Shown: positions 32,994 through 41,645, counted from the first letter of the stretch. The stretch: DNA of 64,000 nucleotides from Dehalococcoidia bacterium (GCA_040902535.1 JBBDXD010000024.1:1-64000), one strand, 5' to 3'. The notes: a model not told the origin generated them from the sequence alone. Numbers and translations: made by a program.

Positions 32994-33934
32994 TGGCGGC
33001 GGAGAACGTCGGCGAGCGGCGCATGCAGCAGGCGGACGAAGCGCGCGGGGAGTTCGCGCTGCCGCGATTCTCGCTGCCCCACCTGCCCCTGCACATCATC
33101 ATCCTGCTGATCATGGTGCTGTGGAGCATCCCGACGATCGCGCTGCTCGTGAGTTCGTTCCGCGATCCGACGGCGATCGCATCGTCCGGGTGGTGGACTT
33201 CGATCAAGGACTGGGACTTCACGCTGGACAACTACGACTCAGTGCTCAACAGCCGCGGCATGGCGCGGGCGTTCTTCAACAGTCTGATCATCACGGTGCC
33301 CAGCACGGTGCTGGTGATCCTTGTGGCCTCGGCTGCTGCCTATGCGTTCGCGTGGATGAACTTTCCCGCGCGCAACGTGCTGTTCCTGGCGATCGTGGCA
33401 ATGCTCGTCGTGCCGCTGCAAATGACGCTGATCCCGGTGCTGCGGTTGTACACGCACGTGACGATCGACGGCGAAGTGCCGATTATCGGCGGGCGGTGGT
33501 TCGGGACGAACAGCTACGCCGGCCTGTGGCTGGCTCACACGGCGTACGGGCTTCCGTTCGCGGTGTTCCTGCTGCGCAACTTCTTCGGGGCGTTGCCCCG
33601 CGACCTCTTCGAGTCGGCGTACCTCGACGGCGCATCGGACTTCATGGTGTTCCGGCGCATTGTGCTGCCGCTGTCGATGCCGGCGATCGCGGCGCTGGCG
33701 ATCTTCCAGTTCCTCTGGGTGTGGAACGACCTCCTGATCGCGCTGATCTTTTTGGGCGATCCATCGCTCTTTCCGATGACGGTGCAGATTCAGAGCCTGG
33801 TGAGTTCGTTCGGGTCGAATTACCAGGTACTGACGGCGGCGGCCTTCGTCTCGATGGCGCTGCCGTTGGTGGTGTTCTTCGCGCTGCAGCGCTATTTCGT
33901 GCAGGGCGTGCTCGCCGGCGCGGTCAAGGGTTAG
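32993..33934 (+). CDS. Sugar ABC transporter permease (MalG/UgpE type)
   Basis: The second permease, 313 residues. It has about six helices and an EAA loop, ESAYLDGASDFMVFRRIVLP. The N-terminal 25 residues are hydrophilic. AGGAGG lies 9 nt before the ATG, inside the end of the preceding permease gene, and stop and start overlap as TGATG. The loop containing VTIDGEVPIIGGRWFGTNSY is a small insertion between helices. It forms the translocation pore with the first permease. Confidence 0.93.
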   Translation: MAAENVGERRMQQADEARGEFALPRFSLPHLPLHIIILLIMVLWSIPTIALLVSSFRDPTAIASSGWWTSIKDWDFTLDNYDSVLNSRGMARAFFNSLIITVPSTVLVILVASAAAYAFAWMNFPARNVLFLAIVAMLVVPLQMTLIPVLRLYTHVTIDGEVPIIGGRWFGTNSYAGLWLAHTAYGLPFAVFLLRNFFGALPRDLFESAYLDGASDFMVFRRIVLPLSMPAIAALAIFQFLWVWNDLLIALIFLGDPSLFPMTVQIQSLVSSFGSNYQVLTAAAFVSMALPLVVFFALQRYFVQGVLAGAVKG

Positions 33935-33943
33935 GCGTTCCGC

Positions 33944-35053
33944 ATGGCAGACGTCGTCTTCGAAGATGTGAGCAAACGTTTTGACGGCGTCTATGCCGTG
34001 AAGGACCTCAACCTGACGATCCCGGACGGCGAATTCGTCGTACTGGTCGGGCCGTCGGGATCGGGCAAGTCAACGACGCTGCGGATGCTCGCCGGACTCG
34101 ACGACATCACGTCGGGGAGGCTGTACATCGGCGAGCGCATCGTGAACAACGTGGCGCCGAAGGACCGCGACATCGCGATGGTGTTCCAGTCATACGCGCT
34201 GTATCCGCACATGTCGCTGTATGACAACATGGCGTTCGGGCTGACGCTCAAGAAGGTGCCGAAGGGCGAGATCCGCAGGCGCGTGAACGAGGCCGCGAGC
34301 ATCCTGGGGATCCAGGAATTGCTCGACCGCAAGCCGAGGCAACTTTCGGGCGGGCAGCGCCAGCGCGTCGCGCTGGGGCGCGCGATCGTGCGCGACCCGG
34401 AGGTGTTTCTGCTCGATGAGCCGCTATCCAATCTCGATGCGAAGCTGCGCGTGCAGACGCGCGCCGAGATCAGCAAGTTGCACCAGCGTCTCGGCACAAC
34501 GTTCGTCTACGTGACGCACGACCAGACCGAGGCGATGACGATGGCGACGCGCATCGCAGTGCTGGACAACGGAGAACTGCAGCAGGTGGGGACGCCCGAG
34601 GAACTGTACGGGCACCCGGCAAACGCGTTCGTGGCGGGGTTCATCGGCAGCCCCGCGGTCAACTTCTTCGAGGGCACGGTGCGGGAGCAACAGGGCGGAT
34701 TGATCTTCGAGTCAGGGTCGCTGCGATTGCCGATACCGCCCGACAACGCCGGCTCGCTCCGGACGTACGCCGGCAAGAAGATCCTGTTCGGGATACGGCC
34801 GGAGAACGTACACGACCCGGCGTTCCGCCCTTCCGACATCGTGGCGGCGACGGTGAACGCGAAGGTCGACGTAACGGAGTTGATGGGCAACGAGGTGTTC
34901 CTGCACATGCTGGTCGACGACCGGCGGCTCCTCGCGCGCGTCGACCCGAGGACGGCGGCGCGCCCGGGCCACGACGTGCAGGTCGTGTTCGACATGGGAC
35001 GCCTGTACGCGTTCGATCCGGAGACGAGCGAGGCGATTATACGCGGCGCTTAG
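33944..35053 (+). CDS. Sugar ABC transporter ATPase (MalK/UgpC/MsmK type)
   Basis: The 369-residue ATPase energises the importer. Visible motifs: Walker A GPSGSGKSTT (about residue 37), Q-loop MVFQSYALYPHMSLYDNMAF, signature LSGGQRQRVALGRAI, Walker B VFLLDEPLSNLD and switch histidine VTHDQTEAM. A C-terminal MOP/OB regulatory domain (about 240-369) is present, as in MalK-type ATPases that serve several sugar importers. It starts 9 bp after the permease. Its stop overlaps that of the converging hicB gene by 4 bp. Confidence 0.94.
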   Translation: MADVVFEDVSKRFDGVYAVKDLNLTIPDGEFVVLVGPSGSGKSTTLRMLAGLDDITSGRLYIGERIVNNVAPKDRDIAMVFQSYALYPHMSLYDNMAFGLTLKKVPKGEIRRRVNEAASILGIQELLDRKPRQLSGGQRQRVALGRAIVRDPEVFLLDEPLSNLDAKLRVQTRAEISKLHQRLGTTFVYVTHDQTEAMTMATRIAVLDNGELQQVGTPEELYGHPANAFVAGFIGSPAVNFFEGTVREQQGGLIFESGSLRLPIPPDNAGSLRTYAGKKILFGIRPENVHDPAFRPSDIVAATVNAKVDVTELMGNEVFLHMLVDDRRLLARVDPRTAARPGHDVQVVFDMGRLYAFDPETSEAIIRGA

Positions 35054-35499
35054 CGCCTTGCGGCCTTTCGTCGATCTGGTGTTTTTCTACCAGAGGAAGC
35101 GACATTCAGCCGCCGCCTCGCGGACACCGGGGTGGCAGTGGTATCGAGACCGCTCGTTGAGAGGAGTGTGACGACGTATTGATTCAGGCTCACTCCCTCC
35201 CGTTCCGCCTCTTCTACCAGTTTTCGGTGAAGGGTCTTGGGAATTCGTGCGTTGAACTTGCCGCTATACGGCTGCGGGTAGGTCGGTGATGGGATATCTT
35301 CGCCGGCCTCGTACTCTGATTCGATCCAGAGACGCCGCGCGTCCTCAGCCATCGGGCCGATGTCATCGACCGCATCCACCTGTGTCATGCAACCAGGGAG
35401 ATCAGGAAAGGTGACGACGAACCCGCCATCAGGGTCGGCAATCGCGTGAAATGGGTACTGCAGCTTGAGGTAGTGCTTCAACGGTTTACGCATGTCCAT
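35050..35499 (-). CDS. hicB: HicB-type antitoxin
   Basis: A 149-residue antitoxin. The partial RNase H-like domain (YPFHAIADPDGGFVVTFPDL, then PGCMTQVDAVDDI) binds and blocks the HicA toxin. The C-terminal ribbon-helix-helix segment (SGKFNARIPKTLHRKLVEEA, then EREGVSLNQYVVTLL) binds the operator. It follows hicA by 3 bp on the same strand. A long basic tail after the RHH is unusual. The start at 35499 could instead be the ATG at 35493. It converges with the ABC ATPase gene. Confidence 0.9.
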   Translation of the reverse strand: MDMRKPLKHYLKLQYPFHAIADPDGGFVVTFPDLPGCMTQVDAVDDIGPMAEDARRLWIESEYEAGEDIPSPTYPQPYSGKFNARIPKTLHRKLVEEAEREGVSLNQYVVTLLSTSGLDTTATPVSARRRLNVASSGRKTPDRRKAARR

Positions 35500-35502
35500 C
35501 CG

Positions 35503-35736
35503 TCACAATCCAAGTCGCTCGATGATGATATCGAGGTACACGCGTTTTACCTTGCGGCCCTTCATAACCGGAATGACGATCGTTCCTTCGCCCTTCCCTT
35601 TTCGAAAGGCGACGTGGCTTCCCGACTTGCGCCCCTCAACCCAACCATGCAGTTCCAGTACGCGTCTCACGTCTTCAAAGGCGGCTTCCGGAGGCCGCGC
35701 TTTGATCCGCTCGATGAGCTTATCGGACTTGCTCAT
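35503..35736 (-). CDS. hicA: HicA-type mRNA interferase toxin
   Basis: A 77-residue double-stranded-RNA-binding-fold toxin that cleaves mRNA. Family features are the first helix SKSDKLIERIKARPPEAAFE, the strand VRRVLELHGWVEGRKSGSH with the catalytic histidine, then VAFRKGKGEGTIVIPVM and a C-terminal helix LDIIIERLGL. The ATG at 35736 is the natural start; the frame is open further upstream but crosses the promoter. hicA precedes hicB, the usual order. A palindrome at 35748-35767 overlaps the promoter. This looks like an intact type II module. Confidence 0.92.
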   Translation of the reverse strand: MSKSDKLIERIKARPPEAAFEDVRRVLELHGWVEGRKSGSHVAFRKGKGEGTIVIPVMKGRKVKRVYLDIIIERLGL

Positions 35737-35747
35737 CGCGCAGCTAA

Positions 35748-35767
35748 TAGTACCATATGCGGTACTA
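35748..35767 (-). promoter_or_regulatory. hicAB operator and promoter
   Basis: A perfect 20-bp inverted repeat, TAGTACC-ATATGC-GGTACTA, lies 11-31 bp before the hicA start. On the minus strand its proximal arm contains TACTAT, a good -10 box, so RHH binding of HicB here would block transcription. Autoregulation is the known behaviour of such modules. Confidence 0.75.
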
Positions 35768-35785
35768 CCGTGAGTTGCCACTCCA

Positions 35786-36550
35786 TCAGGCGATTCCGAC
35801 GCCGCCATCGATGACGATGGTCTGGCCGGTGACCATGTCAGCGCCCTCGATGAGGCTGAGGATGAGTTGCGAGACGGACTCCGGCGTGCAGACGTCTTTG
35901 AGCGGCGCCCTGTTCGACTCGCTCTTCCTGGCGGCCTCGAAGATCTGGTCGCCGAGGCCGGCACGCAACCAGCGCGTGTCGATGAAGCCGGGCGCGACGC
36001 AGTTGACGCGCACATCGGGGCCGAGCACGCGCGCGAGGGCGACCGTCATGTTGATGACGGCTGCCTTCGATGCGGCGTAGGCGATCGAACTGCCGATGGC
36101 CCGGACGCCCGCGACGGACGCGACGTTCACGATCGCACCGCCGCCGTTCTTTTGGATCTCGGGTGCTGCCGCGCGGGCGCAGAAGAACGTGCCCTTCACG
36201 TTGACGGCGTAGATGTCGTCCCAGTACTCCTCCTTCATGCCCTCGAGGTCGTTGAACGCGACGAAATGGGTGATCGCCGCGTTGTTGACGAGGATGTGGA
36301 GGCCCCCGAAGCGCTCGACCGTCTGCGCAACCATCGAGCGCACCTGGTCGTCCTTCGAGACGTCGGCCTTGACCAGCAGCGCCTGTCCGCCTTCGCTCTC
36401 GACGAGACGGACGGCCTCGCGGGCATCGTCCTCGGAGCGAGAGTAGTTGATGACGACGTTGGCGCCGCGCCGCGCGAGATCGAGCGCCGTCGCGCGCCCC
36501 ACGCCGACCGCTGAGCCGGTGACGATCGCCGTCTTGCCTCTGAGGTCCAT
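35786..36550 (-). CDS. SDR family oxidoreductase (FabG-like)
   Basis: A 254-residue classical short-chain dehydrogenase. The cofactor motif is TGSAVGVGRATALDLARRGA, the structural motif is LVNNAAITHF, the catalytic serine is in VASVAGVRAIGSS, and the active-site Tyr/Lys pair is in YAASKAAVINMT. It ends GQTIVIDGGVGIA as usual. The acidic or basic residues after the second strand (VINYSRSEDD) leave NAD versus NADP preference open. GGGAGG lies 4-5 nt before the ATG at 36550. The substrate is not determined. It is divergent from rmlA. Confidence 0.9.
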   Translation of the reverse strand: MDLRGKTAIVTGSAVGVGRATALDLARRGANVVINYSRSEDDAREAVRLVESEGGQALLVKADVSKDDQVRSMVAQTVERFGGLHILVNNAAITHFVAFNDLEGMKEEYWDDIYAVNVKGTFFCARAAAPEIQKNGGGAIVNVASVAGVRAIGSSIAYAASKAAVINMTVALARVLGPDVRVNCVAPGFIDTRWLRAGLGDQIFEAARKSESNRAPLKDVCTPESVSQLILSLIEGADMVTGQTIVIDGGVGIA

Positions 36551-36648
36551 GCTGCCTCCCATCATGTCGCACTGGCTGGATGAGCGGATATTGCCAGCCG
36601 AGCAGGTGTGGAGCCAGACTCGGCGGCCAGATGCGAGAAGCGGGGCTG

Positions 36649-36684
36649 CGCGCGTCGCCACGCATCGCATCGTGGCGACGCGCG
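36649..36684. promoter_or_regulatory. 14-bp perfect palindrome over the rmlA promoter
   Basis: CGCGCGTCGCCACG (36649-36662) and CGTGGCGACGCGCG (36671-36684) are exact reverse complements separated by 8 bp. The right arm reaches the expected -35 position for the TACACT box at 36705. It lies between the divergent SDR and rmlA genes and upstream of the likely transcription start, so it is more likely a protein-binding site than an RNA hairpin. Confidence 0.7.
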
Positions 36685-36704
36685 GGAGGCGGCCCGGCAC
36701 GGTG

Positions 36705-36710
36705 TACACT
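36705..36710 (+). promoter_or_regulatory. -10 element of rmlA, leaderless arrangement
   Basis: TACACT ends 8 nt before the ATG of rmlA and no Shine-Dalgarno is present, so the mRNA probably begins at the start codon. Confidence 0.55.
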
Positions 36711-36718
36711 TGCGTTCG

Positions 36719-37789
36719 ATGAAGGGATTGATTCTGAGCGGCGGCAAGGGCAACCGCATGCGCCCGCTTACGTACACGGGCGCGAAGCAACTCGTCCCGA
36801 TCGCGAACAAGCCTGTCCTGTTCTACGCCATCGAAGAGTTGGTCGAGGCCGGCATCACGGACATCTCGATCATCGTGTCGATCGAGACGGGCGACCAAGT
36901 GCGACGGGAGTGCGGCGACGGGCAGCGCTTCGGCGCGCGGATCGGCTACATCGAGCAGCCGGAGCCGGGCGGGATCGCGCAGGCGATCGGACTGGGCAGC
37001 GAAGCGATGGGCGGCGAACCGTTCGTGACGTTTCTCGGCGACAACTTCGTCACGCGCGGAATCGTCGAGCATGTGCGCGAGTTCGAGGCTTCGAGCGCGG
37101 ACGCGGGCATCCTACTCAAGCAGGTCGACAATCCTGCCGAACTCGGTGTTGCCGTATTCGAGGGCGAGCGCCTCGTGCGACTCGTCGAGAAGCCGAAGGA
37201 GTCGGTCAGCGACCTGGCCGTGATTGGCATCTACCTGTTGCGGCCGCGCGTGTTCGAGGCGATCGCGGACATCAAGCCTTCAGCGCGCGGGGAGTTGGAG
37301 ATCACCGACGCCCTGCAGTGGCTGCTCGACCACGGCAGCGAGGTGCGCGCGGACGTGGTTGACGGCGAGTGGATCGACACGGGCAAGCACGACGACCTGC
37401 TGGCGGCGAACCGCATCATCCTCGAGACGCTGCAGCCTGACACGAGCGGCGGCGCCGTCGACCAGCAATCCAAACTGCATGGCAAGGTCGTGCTGCAGGC
37501 CGGCTGCGAGATCGTCAACAGCATCATCAGCGGGCCGGCGATCATCGGCGAACGGACGCGCATCGAGAACGCGTACGTGGGGCCGTTCACGTCGATCGGG
37601 CACGACTGCCGGATCGTCGAGAGCGAGATCGCGGGCAGCGTAGTGATGGAAGGCACGACGATCGAGCACCTGGGGCATCGCGTCGAGGAGAGCCTGATCG
37701 GGCGCAACGTGGAGTTGCGGGCGGACGGACGCAAGCCGCGCGGCTTTCAGATGGTGCTCGGCGACTTCAGCAAGATCCGGGTGCCTTAG
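36719..37789 (+). CDS. rmlA: Glucose-1-phosphate thymidylyltransferase, long form
   Basis: Makes dTDP-glucose from dTTP and glucose-1-phosphate, the first step of deoxysugar synthesis. The nucleotidyltransferase motif LILSGGKGNRMRPLTYTGAK opens the protein. VTFLGDNFV and VEKPKES mark the metal and sugar sites. After about residue 240 a left-handed beta-helix follows (KLHGKVVLQAGCEIVNSIIS, AIIGERTRIENAYVGPFTSI), giving 356 residues, as in the long RmlA/StrD-like branch rather than short RmlA. The start at 36719 has no Shine-Dalgarno but a -10 at 36705. Its TAG overlaps the GTG of rmlB by one base. Confidence 0.92.
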   Translation: MKGLILSGGKGNRMRPLTYTGAKQLVPIANKPVLFYAIEELVEAGITDISIIVSIETGDQVRRECGDGQRFGARIGYIEQPEPGGIAQAIGLGSEAMGGEPFVTFLGDNFVTRGIVEHVREFEASSADAGILLKQVDNPAELGVAVFEGERLVRLVEKPKESVSDLAVIGIYLLRPRVFEAIADIKPSARGELEITDALQWLLDHGSEVRADVVDGEWIDTGKHDDLLAANRIILETLQPDTSGGAVDQQSKLHGKVVLQAGCEIVNSIISGPAIIGERTRIENAYVGPFTSIGHDCRIVESEIAGSVVMEGTTIEHLGHRVEESLIGRNVELRADGRKPRGFQMVLGDFSKIRVP

Positions 37790-38829
37790 TGCGACGCGTG
37801 CTCGTCGCGGGCGGCGCCGGGTTCATCGGCAGCAACTTCATCCGGCACCTGCTGCGGGAGCGCCCGGACGTCAGCGTCGTGAACTTCGACGCGCTGACGT
37901 ATGCTGGCAACCCGGACAATCTGCGGGACGTTGCGAGCGATCCGCGATACAGCTTCATGCACGGCAGCGTGACCGACGCGGCCGCGCTGGCAGGCCCGAT
38001 GCGCGGCTGCGACGCCGTCGTGAACTTTGCGGCGGAGACGCATGTCGACCGCTCGATCGACGATGCGGCGGACTTCATCGACACGAACGTGCGCGGCGCG
38101 TACAACGTGCTTGTGGCGGCGCGTGACGCCGGCGTCGAGCGTGTGCTGCACATCTCTACCGACGAGGTGTACGGGCCGGCCACGGCGGACGACCCCCGGC
38201 GCGAGGACGATGCGTTTCGGCCGCGCAGCCCGTACGCGGCCAGCAAGGCGGCGGGCGACCTGATGTGCGGCGCCTTCGCGGAGACGTACGGTGTGCAGGT
38301 GGTCGTCGCGCGACCGGCGAACAACGTCGGGCCGTACCAGTATCCGGAGAAGGCAGTGCCGCTCTTCGTCACGAACGCGCTCGAAGGGCAGCCGATCCCC
38401 GTGTACGGCGACGGACTGCAGCAGCGCGACCGCCTGTACGTCGAGGACGCCGTGGGCGCGCTGTTGTTGCTGCTCGAGCGAGGCGAGAGCGGCGAGGCGT
38501 ACAACGTGCAGGCCGATAACCACCGCACGAACATCGACGTTGCGCGGGCGATATTGGATCTGCTCGACAAGCCGTACGACCTGATCCAGTTCGTCGAGGA
38601 CCGGGCAGGGCACGATGCGTGCTACTGGATGGACTGGTCGAAGCTCGGGGCGCTGGGGTGGCGACCGCGGCACGACTTCGACGCGGCGCTGGAGCGCACG
38701 GTGCGCTGGTACGCAGACAATCGCCAGTGGTGGGAGAAGATCAGATCCGGCGACTTCCGGCGGTACTACGAGCGGCAATACGGCGAGCGGCTGGAACACG
38801 CGCGGCCGTATGGAGGCGCATCGAGATAA
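37789..38829 (+). CDS. rmlB: dTDP-glucose 4,6-dehydratase
   Basis: Converts dTDP-glucose to dTDP-4-keto-6-deoxyglucose. The NAD site is VLVAGGAGFIGSNFIRHLL. FAAETHVDRSIDDAADFIDT and ISTDEVYGPA are signature segments, and the catalytic Tyr/Lys lie in RSPYAASKAAGDLMC. Substrate-side motifs ARPANNVGPYQYPEKAVPLF and DRLYVEDAVGA are conserved. The length of 346 residues is normal. It is coupled to rmlA (TAGTG). rmlD is 1 kb further on, across an opposing methyltransferase; no rmlC is visible in the window. Confidence 0.93.
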   Translation: MRRVLVAGGAGFIGSNFIRHLLRERPDVSVVNFDALTYAGNPDNLRDVASDPRYSFMHGSVTDAAALAGPMRGCDAVVNFAAETHVDRSIDDAADFIDTNVRGAYNVLVAARDAGVERVLHISTDEVYGPATADDPRREDDAFRPRSPYAASKAAGDLMCGAFAETYGVQVVVARPANNVGPYQYPEKAVPLFVTNALEGQPIPVYGDGLQQRDRLYVEDAVGALLLLLERGESGEAYNVQADNHRTNIDVARAILDLLDKPYDLIQFVEDRAGHDACYWMDWSKLGALGWRPRHDFDAALERTVRWYADNRQWWEKIRSGDFRRYYERQYGERLEHARPYGGASR

Positions 38830-38910
38830 CCACGCGGCTACGTATCGTCACGGCGCCGCTTGGTCGGACCCTTCTGCCGCCTGATGAGGCTGCCTCAGGC
38901 GCGGTGATGG

Positions 38911-39762
38911 CTACTGTCCGACGCGAATCGCGGCCGCCACCCCGGCGCCGGCTTCATCGAACTGCCAGGAGCGGTAGCGGCCGTCATCGTGGGTGTAGAA
39001 GCGCCAGACGTCGGCCAGCCACGGCGCGCTGCTGATGTCGTCGAAGACGACGACGCCGCCGACCTTGAGGCGCGGCAGCGTGTTGGCGAGGTCCTTCGCG
39101 GCGCCGGCCACGGAATGATCGCCGTCGATGTTGATCAGGTCGAAGTAGAGTTCGGGGCGCTCCGCCAGGAACGCCGGCACCGTGCGGCTGCTGTCGCCGG
39201 AGATCAGCGTCACGTCACCGCGGTGCCCGGCCGCCGCAAGCTCCTGGCGTACGAAGTCGGGCCCCGGGTTCGCGTCCTGCGCGAGGAGGCCGCCATATTC
39301 CGCGAGCCACAGGTCAAAGCCGTAGATCGCGCAGTCGGGCGCGGCAGCGGCGACCATCGCGGCGCTACGGCCGCGACGGACGCCGATTTCCAGGTACGCG
39401 CGCGGGTGGAGCAGGGTCGCCGCCGCGCTGAGCGTCGTCGTGATATCGGCGTAGCGCCAGTGGGCGCCGAAACGCCCCTGCGCCCACAGGTAGAACAGTT
39501 CCTGGCCGCGCGTATCGTCGGTGGGCGTGAGTTTCTTCAGTTGGGCGATGACGCGCGCCGCCGTCTCCGGCGAGCGCGCGGCTTCGGCGAGTGTCGAGAT
39601 CGTCGGCGGGAAGTACGACTCGAGCGGCGTTCCGCCGCGGGTGTCGGGCGTATCGGCGAGATAGCGCGGGAGCGGCAGCGGCCGCAGTTGGCGCAGCCCT
39701 CGACGCACGCCGCGGGCCATCGCCCGGGCGGCCGGCACGCGGCGGATGAAATCGAACGCCAT
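38911..39762 (-). CDS. Class I SAM-dependent methyltransferase (TylF/Methyltransf_24-like)
   Basis: A 283-residue protein. The SAM-binding glycine-rich segment is AYLEIGVRRGRSAAMVAAAA (about residue 120), with the following acidic strand IYGFDLWLAEYGG. VTLISGDSSRTVPAF and the segment LYFDLINIDGDHSVAGAAKD with DLANTLPRLKVGGVVVFDD match the cephalosporin hydroxylase/TylF-like methyltransferase layout. The N-terminal 100 residues are less defined. It lies inside a deoxysugar and glycosyltransferase cluster but on the opposite strand, so sugar O-methylation is a fair guess. GGAGG sits just before the ATG. Confidence 0.8.
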   Translation of the reverse strand: MAFDFIRRVPAARAMARGVRRGLRQLRPLPLPRYLADTPDTRGGTPLESYFPPTISTLAEAARSPETAARVIAQLKKLTPTDDTRGQELFYLWAQGRFGAHWRYADITTTLSAAATLLHPRAYLEIGVRRGRSAAMVAAAAPDCAIYGFDLWLAEYGGLLAQDANPGPDFVRQELAAAGHRGDVTLISGDSSRTVPAFLAERPELYFDLINIDGDHSVAGAAKDLANTLPRLKVGGVVVFDDISSAPWLADVWRFYTHDDGRYRSWQFDEAGAGVAAAIRVGQ

Positions 39763-39850
39763 CAGTCCTCCCGGTCAGCCCGGCGATTATATACATGGAT
39801 GCGTGGACGGCCGGCAGAAGCGAGCGCCGTCCGCATGCCAGCGCTCGCGA

Positions 39851-39856
39851 TACACT
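39851..39856 (+). promoter_or_regulatory. -10 element of rmlD, leaderless arrangement
   Basis: TACACT ends 9 nt before the ATG at 39866 with no Shine-Dalgarno between. Confidence 0.5.
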
Positions 39857-39865
39857 GGCGCTCGT

Positions 39866-40732
39866 ATGCGGATCCTGATCACCGGCGGCGCAGGGCAGCT
39901 CGGGCGCGACGTGCAGCGCGCCTGCTCGTCGCATGTCGTCGCGGCGCCCGGCCATGCGGAACTTGATGTCGCGGACGCATCGGCGGTCAGCGCGGCGTTC
40001 GAGGCGCAGCGCCCCGACGCGGTCGTGCACTGCGCGGCGCTCACCGACACGACCCGATGCGAGCGCGAACCGGCGTTAGCGCGGGCGATTAACTGCGCCG
40101 GCACCGAAAACGTCGCGGCGGCATCGGCGCGGACCGGCGCGATGCTGATCGCCGTGAGCACGAACGAGGTGTTCGACGGCGCCAAGCGCGAGCCGTACTT
40201 GGAGTCGGACCGCACCGGCGCCGTCAACGCCTACGGCGCGTCGAAGCGGGACGGTGAAGTGCGCGCGATGCTCGTCGATCCGAACGTGCGCATCGTGCGG
40301 ACCTCGTGGCTGTTCGGCGAGGGCGGAGACAATTTCGTCGAGAAGGTGCTGGCGGCGGCGCGCGCAGGCCGTGAACTGCGATTCGTGACCGACGAGGTCG
40401 CGACGCCAACGGCGACGTTCGAACTGGCGCGCGCGATCGGCGCATTGATCGAGCGCGAGGCGCCGGCGGGCATCTACCACCTTTCGAACGAAGGCGCGGC
40501 GTCGCGATACGAGTGGGCGCGGGAAATCGTGCGGCTGGGTGGCTTCGCGGAGGCGGCGGTCGAGGGCGTAACCACGGCCGAACTCCGTGCCAGTGGCTAC
40601 GCCGGGCCGCAGAAGCCGGGCTGTTCCGCGCTGGCGAACGTGCGGGCGCGCGCGCTGGGCGTCGTGATGCCGGCGTGGCGCGAGGCGCTGGCGGCGTACT
40701 TCGAGCGCGCGAAGGTCGCCGCGGATGGCTGA
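39866..40732 (+). CDS. rmlD: dTDP-4-dehydrorhamnose reductase family protein
   Basis: Reduces the 4-keto group of a dTDP-deoxysugar, normally giving dTDP-L-rhamnose. The NADPH motif MRILITGGAGQLGRDVQRAC opens the protein. VVHCAALTDTTRCEREP, AVSTNEVFDGAKREPYLESD and the active-site NAYGASKRDGEVRA follow; the usual T(x)VDxAE segment is diverged (TDTTRCE). RIVRTSWLFGEGGDNFVEKV and HLSNEGAASRYEWAREI are conserved. At 288 residues it is of normal length. The stop overlaps the next glycosyltransferase by 8 bp. Because rmlC is not nearby, the exact product sugar is uncertain. Confidence 0.85.
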   Translation: MRILITGGAGQLGRDVQRACSSHVVAAPGHAELDVADASAVSAAFEAQRPDAVVHCAALTDTTRCEREPALARAINCAGTENVAAASARTGAMLIAVSTNEVFDGAKREPYLESDRTGAVNAYGASKRDGEVRAMLVDPNVRIVRTSWLFGEGGDNFVEKVLAAARAGRELRFVTDEVATPTATFELARAIGALIEREAPAGIYHLSNEGAASRYEWAREIVRLGGFAEAAVEGVTTAELRASGYAGPQKPGCSALANVRARALGVVMPAWREALAAYFERAKVAADG

Positions 40733-41645
40733 TACGCCGTCGGTGGGCGTGGTCGTGGTGAACTACAACAGCGCCGCATTCATCGACGAGTTCTGCGAGT
40801 CGCTCGCTGCGGTCGAGTATCCAAACTGGCGATTGATCGCGGTCGATTCGGCATCGGAGGACGGGTCGCTGGCGGCGATTGAGCGGTCTTTCCCCGATGC
40901 GACGATCGTGCGGTGCGAAGACAACGTCGGATTCGCCGCGGGCGCAAACACCGGCGTGCGCGATGTGATGGCGCACGGCGACGCCTACGTACTCTTCCTG
41001 AACGAGGACGTCGCGCTGACGCCCGATTTCCTCAGCGGGCTCATCGCTGCTGCGGATGACAGGACGATCGTCGTGCCGAAGATCCTGTATTACTACGACC
41101 GCCGCCTGATCAGCACGCACGCCGGCGGCTTCGACTGGACGTTGGGGCTGTTTCGCAAGACGTACGGCGGCAAGCCGGACGGCCCGGCGACGAGCGTGCG
41201 GCGCGACGGGATGGCGACGGCGAGCTTCTGCTGTGCATTGGTGCCGGCAGCGGCGTTTCGTGATGCCGGGATGCTGGACGAGCGATTTTTCATGTACTAC
41301 GAAGAGACCGACTTCATCCGGCGCGCGCAGGCGTGCGGCTACCGCTTGCGGTACGAGCCATCGAGCGTGATTTATCACCGCGAGAGCGGCGCCAGCGGCG
41401 GCGGCTGGATGACGCCGTTCAAACAGTATTACGCGACGCGCAACCGCATCTACCTGGTGCGCAAACACGCGCGTTCGCGCGTCGCATATGCCTGGTTTAC
41501 GGCGTACTTCTGGGCGACGCGCGTGGGGACGGCGGGGCGGATGGCTTTGCGCCGCGAATGGCGGCTGCTACGGGCGATGATGCGGGGCGCGATCGACTAC
41601 TATCGGGGCCGCATGGGGCGCACGGTACAGGTACGAGACCTGTGA
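40725..41645 (+). CDS. Family 2 glycosyltransferase (rhamnosyltransferase-like)
   Basis: A 306-residue inverting glycosyltransferase with a GT-A fold: VGVVVVNYNSAAFIDEFCES (nucleotide site), DSASEDGSLAAIE, a DXD-like LFLNEDVALTPDF, and the acceptor segment DERFFMYYEETDFIRRAQAC with its catalytic ED. That pattern is typical of dTDP-rhamnose-using enzymes. A C-terminal helix may lie at the membrane. It overlaps rmlD by 8 bp and the next gene by 4 bp (GTGA), so the four genes rmlD-GT-GT-GT form one operon. Confidence 0.9.
   Translation: MADTPSVGVVVVNYNSAAFIDEFCESLAAVEYPNWRLIAVDSASEDGSLAAIERSFPDATIVRCEDNVGFAAGANTGVRDVMAHGDAYVLFLNEDVALTPDFLSGLIAAADDRTIVVPKILYYYDRRLISTHAGGFDWTLGLFRKTYGGKPDGPATSVRRDGMATASFCCALVPAAAFRDAGMLDERFFMYYEETDFIRRAQACGYRLRYEPSSVIYHRESGASGGGWMTPFKQYYATRNRIYLVRKHARSRVAYAWFTAYFWATRVGTAGRMALRREWRLLRAMMRGAIDYYRGRMGRTVQVRDL

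Noticed and set aside
35503-36015. HicA with a long N-terminal extension
   Set aside because: The extension crosses the operator/promoter palindrome and overlaps the SDR gene; ATG 35736 gives the standard HicA length.
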